Shown here: positions 16,233 to 25,366 of the stretch, one piece after another | Position numbering within the stretch: position 1 is the stretch's first letter | Layout of the letters: each line of letters begins with the position of its first letter | Assembly: GCA_035353615.1 (NCBI GenBank) | Contig: DAOPZY010000014.1 | Location: 1 to 64,000 of the forward strand | Length of the DNA stretch: 64,000 nt | DNA from: CAXXOK01 sp035353615 | GTDB taxonomy: Bacteria > Bacillota > Clostridia > Christensenellales > Aristaeellaceae | Direction of reading: 5' to 3' | Position numbers and translations under genes: made by a program | Notes under the pieces: model-generated | Told to the model about the DNA's origin: nothing | Seen by the model: only the letters and a program-made list of their open reading frames with translations | The model's database searches: none

Positions 16233-17063
16233 GTGAAGGAAAACAAGGGTTTCAAGCTGGCGCGCATCCTTGTGCTCGCGCTGATCTGCCTGATGTGCGC
16301 TATCCCGTTTTACGTGCTGCTGGTTCTGTCCCTCAACGCGCCAAGCCGTGTGTTTTACGAGGGGAACCTGTTTGTGCCCACGTTTGCGTGGGGTAATTAC
16401 GCCGACGCCTGGGCCAAAAGCAGAATTGGGACGGCCATGGTCAATTCCGCGGTGATTACCTTTGGCACGCTGGGGCTGACCATACTGCTTGGCGGTATGG
16501 CGGGTTATGCCATCGCACGGCGGAACAACGCCTTTAACCGGGCGGTGTTTTCACTGTTGATCGGCTGCATGATGATCCCGGGCATCATCAACACCGTGCC
16601 GCTGTATACCCTGATGCGGGGGTTGGGGGCGATCAATACCCTGTGGGGCATGGTTCTGGTATGCTCCACGCTGTGCATGCCCTCGGCGGTGTTCATTTAC
16701 ACCACGTTTGTGAGGGCGTTGCCCCGCGAGCTGGACGAGGCGGCCGAGGTGGACGGCTGCACAGGCTTCAAGGCGTTTTGGAAGATCATTTTCCCGGTGC
16801 TCAAGCCAGCGACGGCCAGCTTTGTGATCCTGAACGGCTTTGGGGTATGGAACAATTACGCGCAGGCAGTGTTTTTTCTGCAATCCAGGGAGAAGCAGAA
16901 TATTCCGCAGGCCTTGTCGGTGTTTTTCCAGCAGTTTGGCGGCGCGAAATGGCACCTGATGAGCGCGACGGCGGTGATTGCGATCATCCCCGTGGTGGTG
17001 ATTTTTCTGGTGTTCCAGCGCCAGTTTATTGAGGGCCTGACGGAAGGAGCCGTGAAGGGATGA
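16233..17063 (+). CDS. ABC transporter permease, MalG type
   Basis: Second membrane subunit, 276 residues, with six predicted helices. The EAA loop is visible as LDEAAEVDGCTGFKAFWKII, the segment that docks on the ATPase. The GTG start at 16233 follows AAGGGGGTG. The end overlaps the glycosidase start by four bases (ATGA), so the two are translationally coupled, which supports a common substrate. Confidence 0.93.
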   Translation: MKENKGFKLARILVLALICLMCAIPFYVLLVLSLNAPSRVFYEGNLFVPTFAWGNYADAWAKSRIGTAMVNSAVITFGTLGLTILLGGMAGYAIARRNNAFNRAVFSLLIGCMMIPGIINTVPLYTLMRGLGAINTLWGMVLVCSTLCMPSAVFIYTTFVRALPRELDEAAEVDGCTGFKAFWKIIFPVLKPATASFVILNGFGVWNNYAQAVFFLQSREKQNIPQALSVFFQQFGGAKWHLMSATAVIAIIPVVVIFLVFQRQFIEGLTEGAVKG

Positions 17064-18667
17064 CGGAATTACTGACCCTGAAGGGCAAGTACCGGGCGGG
17101 GGAACCGGCGGAGCTGCTCCTGCGCCATACGGGAGAATCGGCAGACGCGGTGGAAGTGTCCGTGTGGCATTTGACGCGCGTGGTGTGCCGGCTTACCTTG
17201 CCGCTGACCGGCACGGAAACGCGGCTTACGTTGCCCGCGCCGGAACGGGAGGGAGCCTGCTACGGCGTGGAAGCGGCGCTTACTCAAAATGGCAGGCGGG
17301 TTGCAATCGCGGCAAGCGCCGTAAACACCGGCAGCGCGGTCGTGCGGTATGGCTTTCTGTGCGATTTTTTACCGGAGGGGGATGCGGACGTCGCTTCATT
17401 GGCGGCATACCACATCGACCATGTGCAATTTTACGATTGGTCCTGGCGGCACGATTCGCTGGTGTCCCCGACCGATGAATATACCGATATGATGGGAAAG
17501 CGGAACAGCCTGACGGCGATTCGGGCCAAAATTGACGCGTGCCACAGTCGGGGCATGCTTGCGATGGCCTACGGCGCGGTGTACGCGGCAAGCAGGCCCT
17601 TTTATCAGGAGCATCCCGATTGGGGACTGTACGCGGGCAGCGGCCGACCGATGGTGTTTATCGACACCTTTTATTACATGGATCTGGAAAGCCCATGGCG
17701 CAAACATCTGTTGAGCCAGTATGTGCAGGCGGTGGAACGCGTCGGTTTTGACGGCGTTCACATGGACACCTACGGCGAACCCAAGCGCGCGCTGAACGCG
17801 GCGGGGGAACCCCTGCGCCTGGAAGGCTCGCTGCGAACCCTGATTGGCGACGCCGACGCGGCCCTGCGCAAGGCCGGGCACACGCCGCACCTGATTTTCA
17901 ATAATGTGGGAGCATGGCCGGTGGAAGCGACGCGCGATCAACCGCAGGACGCGGTGTATATGGAGCTGTGGCCGCCAATGGATCGCCTGCGCCATTTGCG
18001 GGATGCGGTTGAGCTGGCGCGGCCCGCCGGAAAGCCCGTGGTGCTGGCGGCATACCCCGTGCCGTTCCGCTGCGACACGCCAGAGCGGGCGCTGGCGGGC
18101 GAGCTGATCGCTTCGTTTGCCATTGCGCTGTGCGGCGCCACGCAACTGTTTTTGGGGGAAGCGAACGCGGTAACCACGCAGGGATATTACGCGGACTATA
18201 CGCCCCTTGCGCCGTGGCAGGCGGTAAGCCTCAGGGCCTATCAGGATTTTTTTGTGCGGTATCAGGAGCTGCTGTTTGATCCGGAGCTTCGGGATGTGTC
18301 CCACACCCACTGCAAAGCGGACAACAGGGAATATGATTGCGACGCGCCCTACTCCGTTGATGGGGAAGCGGGCAAACTTTGGCTCACCTTCCGGGAGGCG
18401 GAGGATCGGCGGCTGATTGGGCTGATTAACCTTTGCGGTTGTGAAAACGACGGTTGGAACCTTGGCAAGGAAAAACCCATAGTAGCGGAGAACATCACAG
18501 TGCGGATTCTTCTGCTTGCGCCGGTGGAACGCGTATGGTATGCTACGCCGGACGATGGGGTTGGAACGCCGGTCGCGCTCCCCTGCGAATGCCGGGAAAC
18601 CGGGCTGGGCACGGAGGCGACGGTGGTGATTCCCCGGCTGGAAATCTGCGGGCTTTTGTGGCTGTAA
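17060..18667 (+). CDS. Glycoside hydrolase family 66-like enzyme (dextranase or related)
   Basis: Probably cleaves alpha-1,6-linked glucans or isomalto-oligosaccharides. It has 535 residues: an N-terminal beta-sandwich (about 1-95), a TIM barrel (about 100-420) and a C-terminal beta domain. Family-like segments are RYGFLCDFLPEGDADV, AAYHIDHVQFYDWSWRHD, MLAMAYGAVYAAS and FDGVHMDTYGEP. The Asp in HMDTYG is the likely nucleophile, and the Glu in VYMELWPP is a candidate acid/base by analogy with family 66; both roles are inferred. No signal peptide is seen, so it would act on imported oligosaccharides in the cytoplasm, unlike secreted dextranases. The start overlaps the permease gene by four bases. 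Confidence 0.8.
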   Translation: MTELLTLKGKYRAGEPAELLLRHTGESADAVEVSVWHLTRVVCRLTLPLTGTETRLTLPAPEREGACYGVEAALTQNGRRVAIAASAVNTGSAVVRYGFLCDFLPEGDADVASLAAYHIDHVQFYDWSWRHDSLVSPTDEYTDMMGKRNSLTAIRAKIDACHSRGMLAMAYGAVYAASRPFYQEHPDWGLYAGSGRPMVFIDTFYYMDLESPWRKHLLSQYVQAVERVGFDGVHMDTYGEPKRALNAAGEPLRLEGSLRTLIGDADAALRKAGHTPHLIFNNVGAWPVEATRDQPQDAVYMELWPPMDRLRHLRDAVELARPAGKPVVLAAYPVPFRCDTPERALAGELIASFAIALCGATQLFLGEANAVTTQGYYADYTPLAPWQAVSLRAYQDFFVRYQELLFDPELRDVSHTHCKADNREYDCDAPYSVDGEAGKLWLTFREAEDRRLIGLINLCGCENDGWNLGKEKPIVAENITVRILLLAPVERVWYATPDDGVGTPVALPCECRETGLGTEATVVIPRLEICGLLWL

Positions 18668-18897
18668 AGACACGGAAACGCGCCGCGCTCGGAGGCAAAG
18701 TCCCAAAGTCCCGAACGTGAGGAGTATCCGCGTTTGCGGCAAGATGGTCAGGGTGGCGCTTGGCTTGCGCTTAAACCGCCAGTCCAATAACGGAAGCCGC
18801 AGAGCCGTTTACGCCAGCGCCGGAGCAGCCGCGCCCAGCGGGGAACACGCGGCGCGAAAGCGAAAGAGTTTCAACCATCAGGATAGGAGAACGGCAT

Positions 18898-20682
18898 ATG
18901 GCGTATCAGGTTACCGGCAACGAAATGCTCTCCCTGCCAACCATCCGGGAAACGGACGGCGCGGCGGAAGGGGTCACTTTCCTGTATATGCAGTTAAAAG
19001 GGCTTTTGGAAATCCGGGGTGACGACGCGCTGGCGCGGCCATACCTGAGCGTTGGCGGTAAGCGCCAAACGCCGACGTTGCGCTGGATGCGCCTGCACTG
19101 CTGGGTGCCGGTCTGCGACGGTCAGGCGGAGGGAATCGCCGTGCGCTACACCTACCTGACCCCGACCCGCGAGCGCGCCTTCTGCCTGCGGGTGGAGGCG
19201 ACCAACCGCACGGCGGTTGCGGCGGAAATCGCCCTTGGCGTGGAGGGCCGCTGGGACCGCACCCTGCACGAGATCAACGAAACCTCGGAAATCAGCGAAG
19301 GCCGCGAGGTTGCGCTTTCCGGCTGGAACCAGATGTTTGTGTGGCAACAGCGCCCGGGCATGCCGCTGTTCGCGTTTGCGCCGTGCGTGGAGGATCATCA
19401 GCCGTTCAGCGAGATCGATCAGCACGCGGTATGGGCGACCGAAGGTTTTGGGTACGATATTCACCGGAACGCCCGGTTGCTACCGGGCGAAACCGTTACG
19501 CTGGATGTGTTTTTTGGCGTGGGGTATGAAACGGTGGCCGCCGCGACCAGCGCCAAGGAACTGCTGCGGCAGGGCTTTCCCGCGCTGCTCGCCAAAACGG
19601 AGGCGTGGCTGGCTGCCCGGGAAAAGCATGTGGCCGACCCTGCGCTAGAAACTCTGCTGAATACCAACCTGTTCTTTGCGTTCTTCTACGCTTCCGGCCG
19701 CACGCTGGATACGGAGGAGCTGTGCCTGATGACTTCGCGCAGCCCCCGCTACTATGTGAGCGCCGCCTATTGGGATCGGGATAGCCTGCTGTGGGCATTT
19801 CCGGCGATTCTGGCAACGGACGCTGCCTACGCGCGGGAGATCCTCCTGTATGTGTTTACGCGTCAGGCCCGCAATTTCGGCACGCACAGCCGCTTTATTG
19901 ACGGTACCCTGCTGGAGCCCGGCTTTGAACTGGACGAGCTGTGCGCGCCGGTGATCGCGCTCAGCCGATATGCGGAGGCGACGGGGGACGCTGCTTTAGC
20001 GGAAAGGCCGGAGGTTGCGGACGCCCTGCGCGCTGTGCTTAACACGCTTGCCGACAAACGGCATGGGGAGGTTGAGCTGTACGAAACCTTCTTGCAGCCC
20101 ACGGACGATTTGCGCCGCTACCCTTATTTAACCTACGATAACGCACTGGTCTGCTTTACCTTCCGGGCTTTGGCCAAACTGCTGGGCAAGCCGGAGCTTG
20201 AGGCGCGGGCGCAGGCTGTGCGGGAGGCCGTCTACAGGCATTGCGTGAAGGAAGCCGACGGCAAACCCTTCTTTGCCTGGTCGGTGGATTTGCAGGGAGG
20301 CTACGACCTGTACGACGAGCCGCCGGGAAGCCTTCAACTATTGCCTTTCTACGGTTTCTGCGACGCTGGGGACGAGACGTGGATCCATACGCTGGCGATG
20401 ATCCGCGACAGCCGCTATGAGCTGTCCTTTGCCAACGAGCCAATCGCGGAAATTGGTTGCAAGCACGCGCCGCATCCGTGGGTGCTGTCCATCTGCAACA
20501 GCCTGCTGTGCGGGCACGCCGAAACGGCCCTTGCGCACCTGAAACTGACCCCCATGGATAACGGCGTAGCCTGTGAAAGCGTGCATGAAAGAACAGGCGC
20601 TTGCGTTACCGGAGAAGCGTTTGCGACCTGCGCGGGCTTCCTCGCGTATGCGCTTGGCAAAACCCTTGGCGTGATGTCGTGA
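18898..20682 (+). CDS. Six-hairpin (alpha/alpha)6-barrel glycoside hydrolase, family uncertain
   Basis: A 594-residue protein with an N-terminal beta-sandwich (about 1-215) and a C-terminal six-hairpin barrel (about 245-590). This layout is found in glucoamylase-like and related glycosidases (GH15, GH125 and neighbours). The segment YYVSAAYWDRDSLLWAFPAI resembles the substrate-binding WxRDS motif of such families, and GTLLEPGFELDELCAPVIAL contains candidate acidic catalytic residues. No signal peptide is visible, so it is probably cytoplasmic. The ATG follows AGGAGAA. The 230-base gap after the GH66 gene holds no gene. Together the two enzymes would make an endo/exo pair for an imported alpha-glucan; that role is inferred from context. 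Confidence 0.75.
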   Translation: MAYQVTGNEMLSLPTIRETDGAAEGVTFLYMQLKGLLEIRGDDALARPYLSVGGKRQTPTLRWMRLHCWVPVCDGQAEGIAVRYTYLTPTRERAFCLRVEATNRTAVAAEIALGVEGRWDRTLHEINETSEISEGREVALSGWNQMFVWQQRPGMPLFAFAPCVEDHQPFSEIDQHAVWATEGFGYDIHRNARLLPGETVTLDVFFGVGYETVAAATSAKELLRQGFPALLAKTEAWLAAREKHVADPALETLLNTNLFFAFFYASGRTLDTEELCLMTSRSPRYYVSAAYWDRDSLLWAFPAILATDAAYAREILLYVFTRQARNFGTHSRFIDGTLLEPGFELDELCAPVIALSRYAEATGDAALAERPEVADALRAVLNTLADKRHGEVELYETFLQPTDDLRRYPYLTYDNALVCFTFRALAKLLGKPELEARAQAVREAVYRHCVKEADGKPFFAWSVDLQGGYDLYDEPPGSLQLLPFYGFCDAGDETWIHTLAMIRDSRYELSFANEPIAEIGCKHAPHPWVLSICNSLLCGHAETALAHLKLTPMDNGVACESVHERTGACVTGEAFATCAGFLAYALGKTLGVMS

Positions 20683-20934
20683 TTTGAGTTTCGTTTAAAA
20701 AGCAGGGTGATTTTAGAATAACGCGCCCACCGCCGGGTTAGCCAGTACCTCCGCGCGGACGAACCCTGGGCAAGGAAACGAACCCATGGAAGGGCGCAGA
20801 GGCGAAACGTCTGCCGGAGTTTGGCGCGGCCCCCAAGCCTGATGCCACCGCAGGGAAAGATCACAATCAACAAACCGCGCGTAGGGCCATGAGGCAAGGG
20901 GAACAACGCCCTGCGCGGCGGTGCAAACAAACAA
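20683..20934. other. Noncoding GC-rich stretch downstream of the glycosidase
   Basis: No open frame with a ribosome-binding site or family match is seen. The text is GC-rich and includes phrases such as GGCGCGGCCCCCAAGCC that echo the intergenic repeats near 10400 and 27680. Confidence 0.5.
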
Positions 20935-20970
20935 GACCCGGCTTCCGAATGGAAATGCCGGGTCCTGTTT
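20935..20970. terminator. Bidirectional terminator between glycosidase and znuA
   Basis: GACCCGGC (20935-20942) pairs with GCCGGGTC (20957-20964), flanked by A-rich sequence on the left and CTGTTT on the right. It suits both converging transcripts. Confidence 0.75.
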
Positions 20971-21109
20971 ATTGCTGACTTTCGGTAGCGCGGCTCGCGC
21001 CGGTCAGAGGACCGCGCTGAGATTCGCGCTCGCAAGCGAAGCGCCGCCGCCACCGCGTCGGTCAGTCTGGCCGACCGTTCGCTGATGCCGCATCGGCTTG
21101 GATTTCGCT

Positions 21110-22057
21110 TCAGTTTAGCGCCGTTTTCAGTGTTTCCAGATTGGCGGTCATGAAATCCACCACGGTTTTACCCGCGGCAAACTCATCCGCCGTCAGGTTG
21201 TGGCAGGCGTAGAAAATATGCGTTGGCACGCCCGTTTCCGCGCTGATCGCATCCGCGACCTGATGATTGGAAAGCTCCGGGTACAGCACAACGGGAACGC
21301 CGTCCGCGCGGACTTTATCAATCAGGAAGGCGACAGTCTGCGCGCTTGGCTCGGTTTCGGAGGAGCAGCCCGGAAACGCGGCATAGTATTGCAGGCCGTA
21401 TTCGGCGGCGAAATAGCGCATGGCAAAACGGTCGCCGAAGATAAACTCCTTGCGTTTGGCGGTATTCACCACGTTGCGGAAAGCGGTATCCAACGCTTGC
21501 AGTTTGGCGATGTACGCGTCCGCGTTGGCGCGAAACGCCTCCGCGTGTTCCGCGTCCAAGCCGGACATGGCGGTGCACAGCGCGTTAACCATGGCGATCG
21601 CGTTCACCGGAGACGTCCATACATGCTCGTCCAGTTCGGGCGCGTCGGTTGCCCCCGAAGCGGTCGCCTGCCCATTTTCGGCCTGCATGCCCTCCACGGT
21701 TTCTTCCTCCACGGTGGGCACCATATCCATCAGGCGAAGCGAGGTCAGGTGGCTGTCGGGCATGGAAGCCAGAATATCCGTTACCCACGCGTCGGATTCG
21801 CCACCCACATATATAAACAGGTCGGCGTTGCGTATGGCGATGATATCCTGCGGCGTTGGCTCGTAGGTGTGCGCTTCCGCGCCGGGCTTGAGCAGCATGG
21901 TCAGGCTGACCGCGCCGGTATCGCCCGCGATGGCGCGCACAAAATCATACTGCGGAAAAATGGTAGCGATCACCGTCAGCTTGCTTTCCGCCACGGCGGA
22001 ACCGCCGATGGGGATCAACAGACATACGCAGAGCAGAGCGAGCAGTTTTTTAAGCAT
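21110..22057 (-). CDS. znuA: Zinc (or manganese) ABC transporter binding protein, ZnuA/AdcA family
   Basis: The extracytoplasmic metal-binding protein for high-affinity uptake, 315 residues. A signal peptide (about 1-23, ending SAVA) precedes TVIATIFPQYDFVRAIAGD. Likely metal ligands are His in GAEAHTYEPTPQDI and His in DEHVWTSPVNA, with acidic residues nearby. The position where many homologues have a third His reads FGDRFAMRYFAAEYGL, a variant I recall from clostridial members. The ATG at 22057 follows AGGAGG and is preferred over an upstream GTG-type extension. No permease or ATPase gene is adjacent, so the rest of the transporter must lie elsewhere. It has a consensus promoter with a Fur/Zur-like box. 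Confidence 0.9.
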   Translation of the reverse strand: MLKKLLALLCVCLLIPIGGSAVAESKLTVIATIFPQYDFVRAIAGDTGAVSLTMLLKPGAEAHTYEPTPQDIIAIRNADLFIYVGGESDAWVTDILASMPDSHLTSLRLMDMVPTVEEETVEGMQAENGQATASGATDAPELDEHVWTSPVNAIAMVNALCTAMSGLDAEHAEAFRANADAYIAKLQALDTAFRNVVNTAKRKEFIFGDRFAMRYFAAEYGLQYYAAFPGCSSETEPSAQTVAFLIDKVRADGVPVVLYPELSNHQVADAISAETGVPTHIFYACHNLTADEFAAGKTVVDFMTANLETLKTALN

Positions 22058-22211
22058 GGATTGCAACCTCCTAAAGTGTGGATCGGCAGGCATTCGGGTG
22101 CGCCGCGCTCCCCGGCTTTTCGGGGAAGGGGCGGAAACGCAACGGAGAAACCCAACCATCCTTTGCCTTTGGTTTGGTCAAACCGGGTTGCGGTTAAGCC
22201 AAATCAAATTA

Positions 22212-22260
22212 AAAATGATTATCGATTTCAAATTATAATCCGTTTCACACGCATTGTCAA
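22212..22260 (-). promoter_or_regulatory. znuA promoter with Fur/Zur-like operator
   Basis: On the minus strand TTGACA (22255-22260) and TATAAT (22232-22237) are exactly 17 bp apart. Immediately downstream, 22214-22226 reads AATGATTATCGAT on the plus strand, a near-palindrome resembling Fur-family boxes. A repressor bound there would block transcription when metal is plentiful. Confidence 0.75.
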
Positions 22261-22330
22261 GACCGTTGCGCGAGCCGGGGCACATAACGGAAAAATTCAC
22301 CCTTCCCGTTGCAAACCCGCGCCAACCGCC

Positions 22331-22359
22331 TTTACACGGGCCGGAAAGTATGCTAGCAT
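22331..22359 (+). promoter_or_regulatory. Promoter of the sensor-MFS operon
   Basis: TTTACA (22331-22336) and TAGCAT (22354-22359) are 17 bp apart, 70 bases before the start codon. Confidence 0.6.
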
Positions 22360-22429
22360 AACAAAAAGACAGGATACCGGCCGAACCTTTGCCCCCGTTC
22401 CTTGATAAACCGCACAGGGAGGGAACCGG

Positions 22430-25366
22430 ATGTTTCATATCAACCGCAAGGCGCTCCTGCTGCCGCTCATCCTGATGACGATCGCGGCGTCCGTCGTTTT
22501 TGTGCCCAAATTGCAGTACCTCAAGGAAACGCCGCTATCCGCTCAGCGCGCGCTGCGAACGCCCTCCTCCGTTTCGGTCGCGCCGGACGGCAGTATGGCG
22601 ATTGTGGAAAACAGCAAAATGCTGGTGAGCCTCACCGACCCTCAGGGGCGGCTTCGCGCGCGCATCTGGGGCGGTTCCTACGATACGGATTCCTTTTACT
22701 ATGCGGAGCACGTTGCGACCGATGGGGAAAGCGTAGTGATCGCGGAGGTGCGCCACGCGGAAAATAGCACCTTTGTGCAGGGCGAACGGATTTTGCGCTA
22801 TGATATGGACGGCAACCGCACGGAAGTGCTGTACGAGGCGGAATACCCGGAAGGGGAACGCCCGATGCAGCTGGGGCGAATCCGCGAACTGAACCTTCAG
22901 AATGGGCAGGTAACTTTTGCCTGGGTGGACGGGGCCAACGCCGGCGTAACGGTATGCGAGGCAGGCGGGGCGCGCGTGCTGGAAACCCGCACGTTGGAAA
23001 ACGATGATTTTTTACGCGCGGCCTATGAGCCGCAATCCCAGACGCTTTGCTTTACCACCAAGAAAGGCCGCGTAGGCGTAGCCGCTTTGGGCGGGGAAAC
23101 CCGCTGGCTTGCCTATGGCGACGGGGTCCGCGTGCCGTGGAGCATCGCCGCAACGCCCGACGGCACCGTATTGGTGAGCGAGCTGATCGGGCAAACGGTG
23201 GAAGCGTTGAACGGGCAGGCGGCTGCCAGCCTGTGGACGGGTGGGCTGGTGTATGAGCTGACGTACGGGAGCGGAAAAGTCGCTTTTTCCGATGGAGAAA
23301 CCGCGTATGTGCTGGATTTGCTAAGCGGCGGTCTTACACAGACGCGCACGATGGCGCTTTCTCCCACCTACCGGCTGTGGATTTTGCTCACATGGGCCTG
23401 CGGTATATTCCTGTTTTGCGTGGTTTTCTGGCTGGCGGTGCAGACCTTTAAGCTGATCCGGGGCATGCCTTTTTCCGAAGCGCGCCGCCGGATGCTCATT
23501 GCCTCTGCGAGCGTGCTGCTTACGGTAATCCTGGTCATGGCCTTTCTGTTTTCCTTTGTGCAAAAACAGATGCAGAGCCAAATTGTCAATACCCTTTCGC
23601 AATTGGCGGAATCGATCTCCGCAAACTCAGGGGACACGCTGGGCGCGCCGTTCGCGGCCATCCGGTCGCTGGACGATTACCGCGGCGAGGCGTACAACGA
23701 TGCGCGCGATTACATGGACGCGTTTTGTAACGCGAGCTACCATAACCACTCCAACCTGTACTATGTGCTGTACCGTTTTGACCAGACCATGCTCTGGGGC
23801 GTTATGGATTACGAAAACACCACCGGGGTGCGCTACCCCTATACGCCGATTGAAGGCACGGTGTACCAAAGCGTGATCGAAACCGGCAAGAGCCTGCACG
23901 TGGAAGGAGAAGCCAACATCTACGGCATGTGGAGCTATGCCGTGGCGCCGATCTACGCCGAAACGGGCGATATGATCGGCCTGGTGGAAATTGGCACCAA
24001 CCAATATGGCGAAGTAATGGCGCAGCGGACGCTGATCCGCGATGTGCTGACCGGCGTACTGGTGGCGCTGCTGATGGCAATGCTCGCGTTTAACGAGCTG
24101 ACGGCGTTTCACGACCATCGCGTGAAAAAACGCTTGCTACGCCTCGCGGGGGACGGAAGGCTCGCGCTTGGGTTTATCCGACCGTTGATCTTTCTGGTGT
24201 TTATGGCGGATAATATGGACGCCGCTTACATACCGCAGCTCTCCGCGTCGCTGGGCGCGGCCTCAGCCAGCTGGATTGGCGACGGGCTGGCCTCGGCGCT
24301 TCCGATGTCGTTGCAGCTGTTTGTGATTGGCATTTCCGCGCTGCTGGCCGGGCGGCTTCTGGATCGGCGCACGCCCCGCGCGGTGCTCGCGGGCGGGTTT
24401 GGGTTGCAAACGGTTGGCGCGCTGCTGTCCGTTTCGGCCATCCTGACCAGCCAGTATTGGTTGCTGCTATTGGCAAAAGCAGTAGGCGGGCTGGGCACGG
24501 GCGCCGCCGTGGTTACCTGCAACGCCATGCCGGGGCGCACCGGTGACCCCGTAGAGCAACAGACGTTGATCGCGGGCCTTAACATCGGGGTGATTACCGG
24601 CGTGGTGCTCGGTTCCTCCGTGGGCGGCTACATCGCGGATTATTTAGGGTATACGGCGGCTTACTTCGCCTCGGTAGCCTGCGTCTTTATGGCGGCGCTG
24701 CTTGGGTGGCATTCGCTGCGCGGCGTGCGGCACGTGACGGTGGAGGAGGAAGAAAACGAAGGCGCCAGCCGGGGCAGCGCGAGGCGTTTTCTGGGCGACC
24801 GCCGGGTGCTTGGGTTTTTAATCTGCGTGATGTTGCCTTATATGCTGATGATGTACTTTAAGGACTACCTGTTCCCCCTGTTTGCGTCGGGGTTGGGCAA
24901 AACGGAGTCGGTGATTGGCAGCGTGATGCTGTTGGGCGGCGTGCTGGCCATCTTCCTTGGGGATGTGGTGCCCGACGCGTTGCTGAAAAAGCTCGACGCA
25001 TGGAACGCGTTACGGCTTTCAAACCTTGTGTGCATGTACGCGCTGGTGCTGTTCGCCCTAAAGCCTGTATTCGAAACGGCTGTGGTGACCGTGTGCCTGC
25101 TGGGAGTTTCCGCGTCGTTCGGTTATGCGTCGCAGGGCGTATACTATACGGAGATGATCCGCCGTAACAACATCAGCGACGGCAAGGCGATGGGGCTGTA
25201 CTCGCTGTTTGACAATCTGGGGCAGACGAGCGGCCCGCTGGGGCTGAGCGCGCTGCTCTTTATGGGCGTAGCCTTGGAATGCGGGGCCATTGCCGCGGGC
25301 GCTGCGGTGCTTCTGGGCGTGGGAACCCTTGTGACGGGAAAGAGGAAGCGGCGCAATGGAATGTGA
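22430..25366 (+). CDS. Sensor-transporter fusion: beta-propeller-like and Cache-like domains joined to an MFS permease
   Basis: A 978-residue membrane protein. TM1 (about 7-27) is followed by an extracytoplasmic repeat-rich region (about 35-310) with phrases such as TPSSVSVAPDGSMAIVEN and SIAATPDGTVLVSELIGQ, typical of beta-propeller strips. Two helices (about 318-343, 360-382) lead to a second extracytoplasmic domain (about 385-535), similar in layout to a single Cache domain (SYAVAPIYAETGDMIGLVEI). A helix (about 545-565) then precedes a C-terminal major facilitator domain (about 580-970), with RPLIFLVFMADNMDAAYIPQ and GRLLDRRTPRAVLAGG. ATG 22430 follows GGGAGGG. Substrate and signal are unknown. 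The next gene overlaps its end by 11 bp, and a SpoIIE-type phosphatase follows, so the three probably act together. Confidence 0.8.
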   Translation: MFHINRKALLLPLILMTIAASVVFVPKLQYLKETPLSAQRALRTPSSVSVAPDGSMAIVENSKMLVSLTDPQGRLRARIWGGSYDTDSFYYAEHVATDGESVVIAEVRHAENSTFVQGERILRYDMDGNRTEVLYEAEYPEGERPMQLGRIRELNLQNGQVTFAWVDGANAGVTVCEAGGARVLETRTLENDDFLRAAYEPQSQTLCFTTKKGRVGVAALGGETRWLAYGDGVRVPWSIAATPDGTVLVSELIGQTVEALNGQAAASLWTGGLVYELTYGSGKVAFSDGETAYVLDLLSGGLTQTRTMALSPTYRLWILLTWACGIFLFCVVFWLAVQTFKLIRGMPFSEARRRMLIASASVLLTVILVMAFLFSFVQKQMQSQIVNTLSQLAESISANSGDTLGAPFAAIRSLDDYRGEAYNDARDYMDAFCNASYHNHSNLYYVLYRFDQTMLWGVMDYENTTGVRYPYTPIEGTVYQSVIETGKSLHVEGEANIYGMWSYAVAPIYAETGDMIGLVEIGTNQYGEVMAQRTLIRDVLTGVLVALLMAMLAFNELTAFHDHRVKKRLLRLAGDGRLALGFIRPLIFLVFMADNMDAAYIPQLSASLGAASASWIGDGLASALPMSLQLFVIGISALLAGRLLDRRTPRAVLAGGFGLQTVGALLSVSAILTSQYWLLLLAKAVGGLGTGAAVVTCNAMPGRTGDPVEQQTLIAGLNIGVITGVVLGSSVGGYIADYLGYTAAYFASVACVFMAALLGWHSLRGVRHVTVEEEENEGASRGSARRFLGDRRVLGFLICVMLPYMLMMYFKDYLFPLFASGLGKTESVIGSVMLLGGVLAIFLGDVVPDALLKKLDAWNALRLSNLVCMYALVLFALKPVFETAVVTVCLLGVSASFGYASQGVYYTEMIRRNNISDGKAMGLYSLFDNLGQTSGPLGLSALLFMGVALECGAIAAGAAVLLGVGTLVTGKRKRRNGM

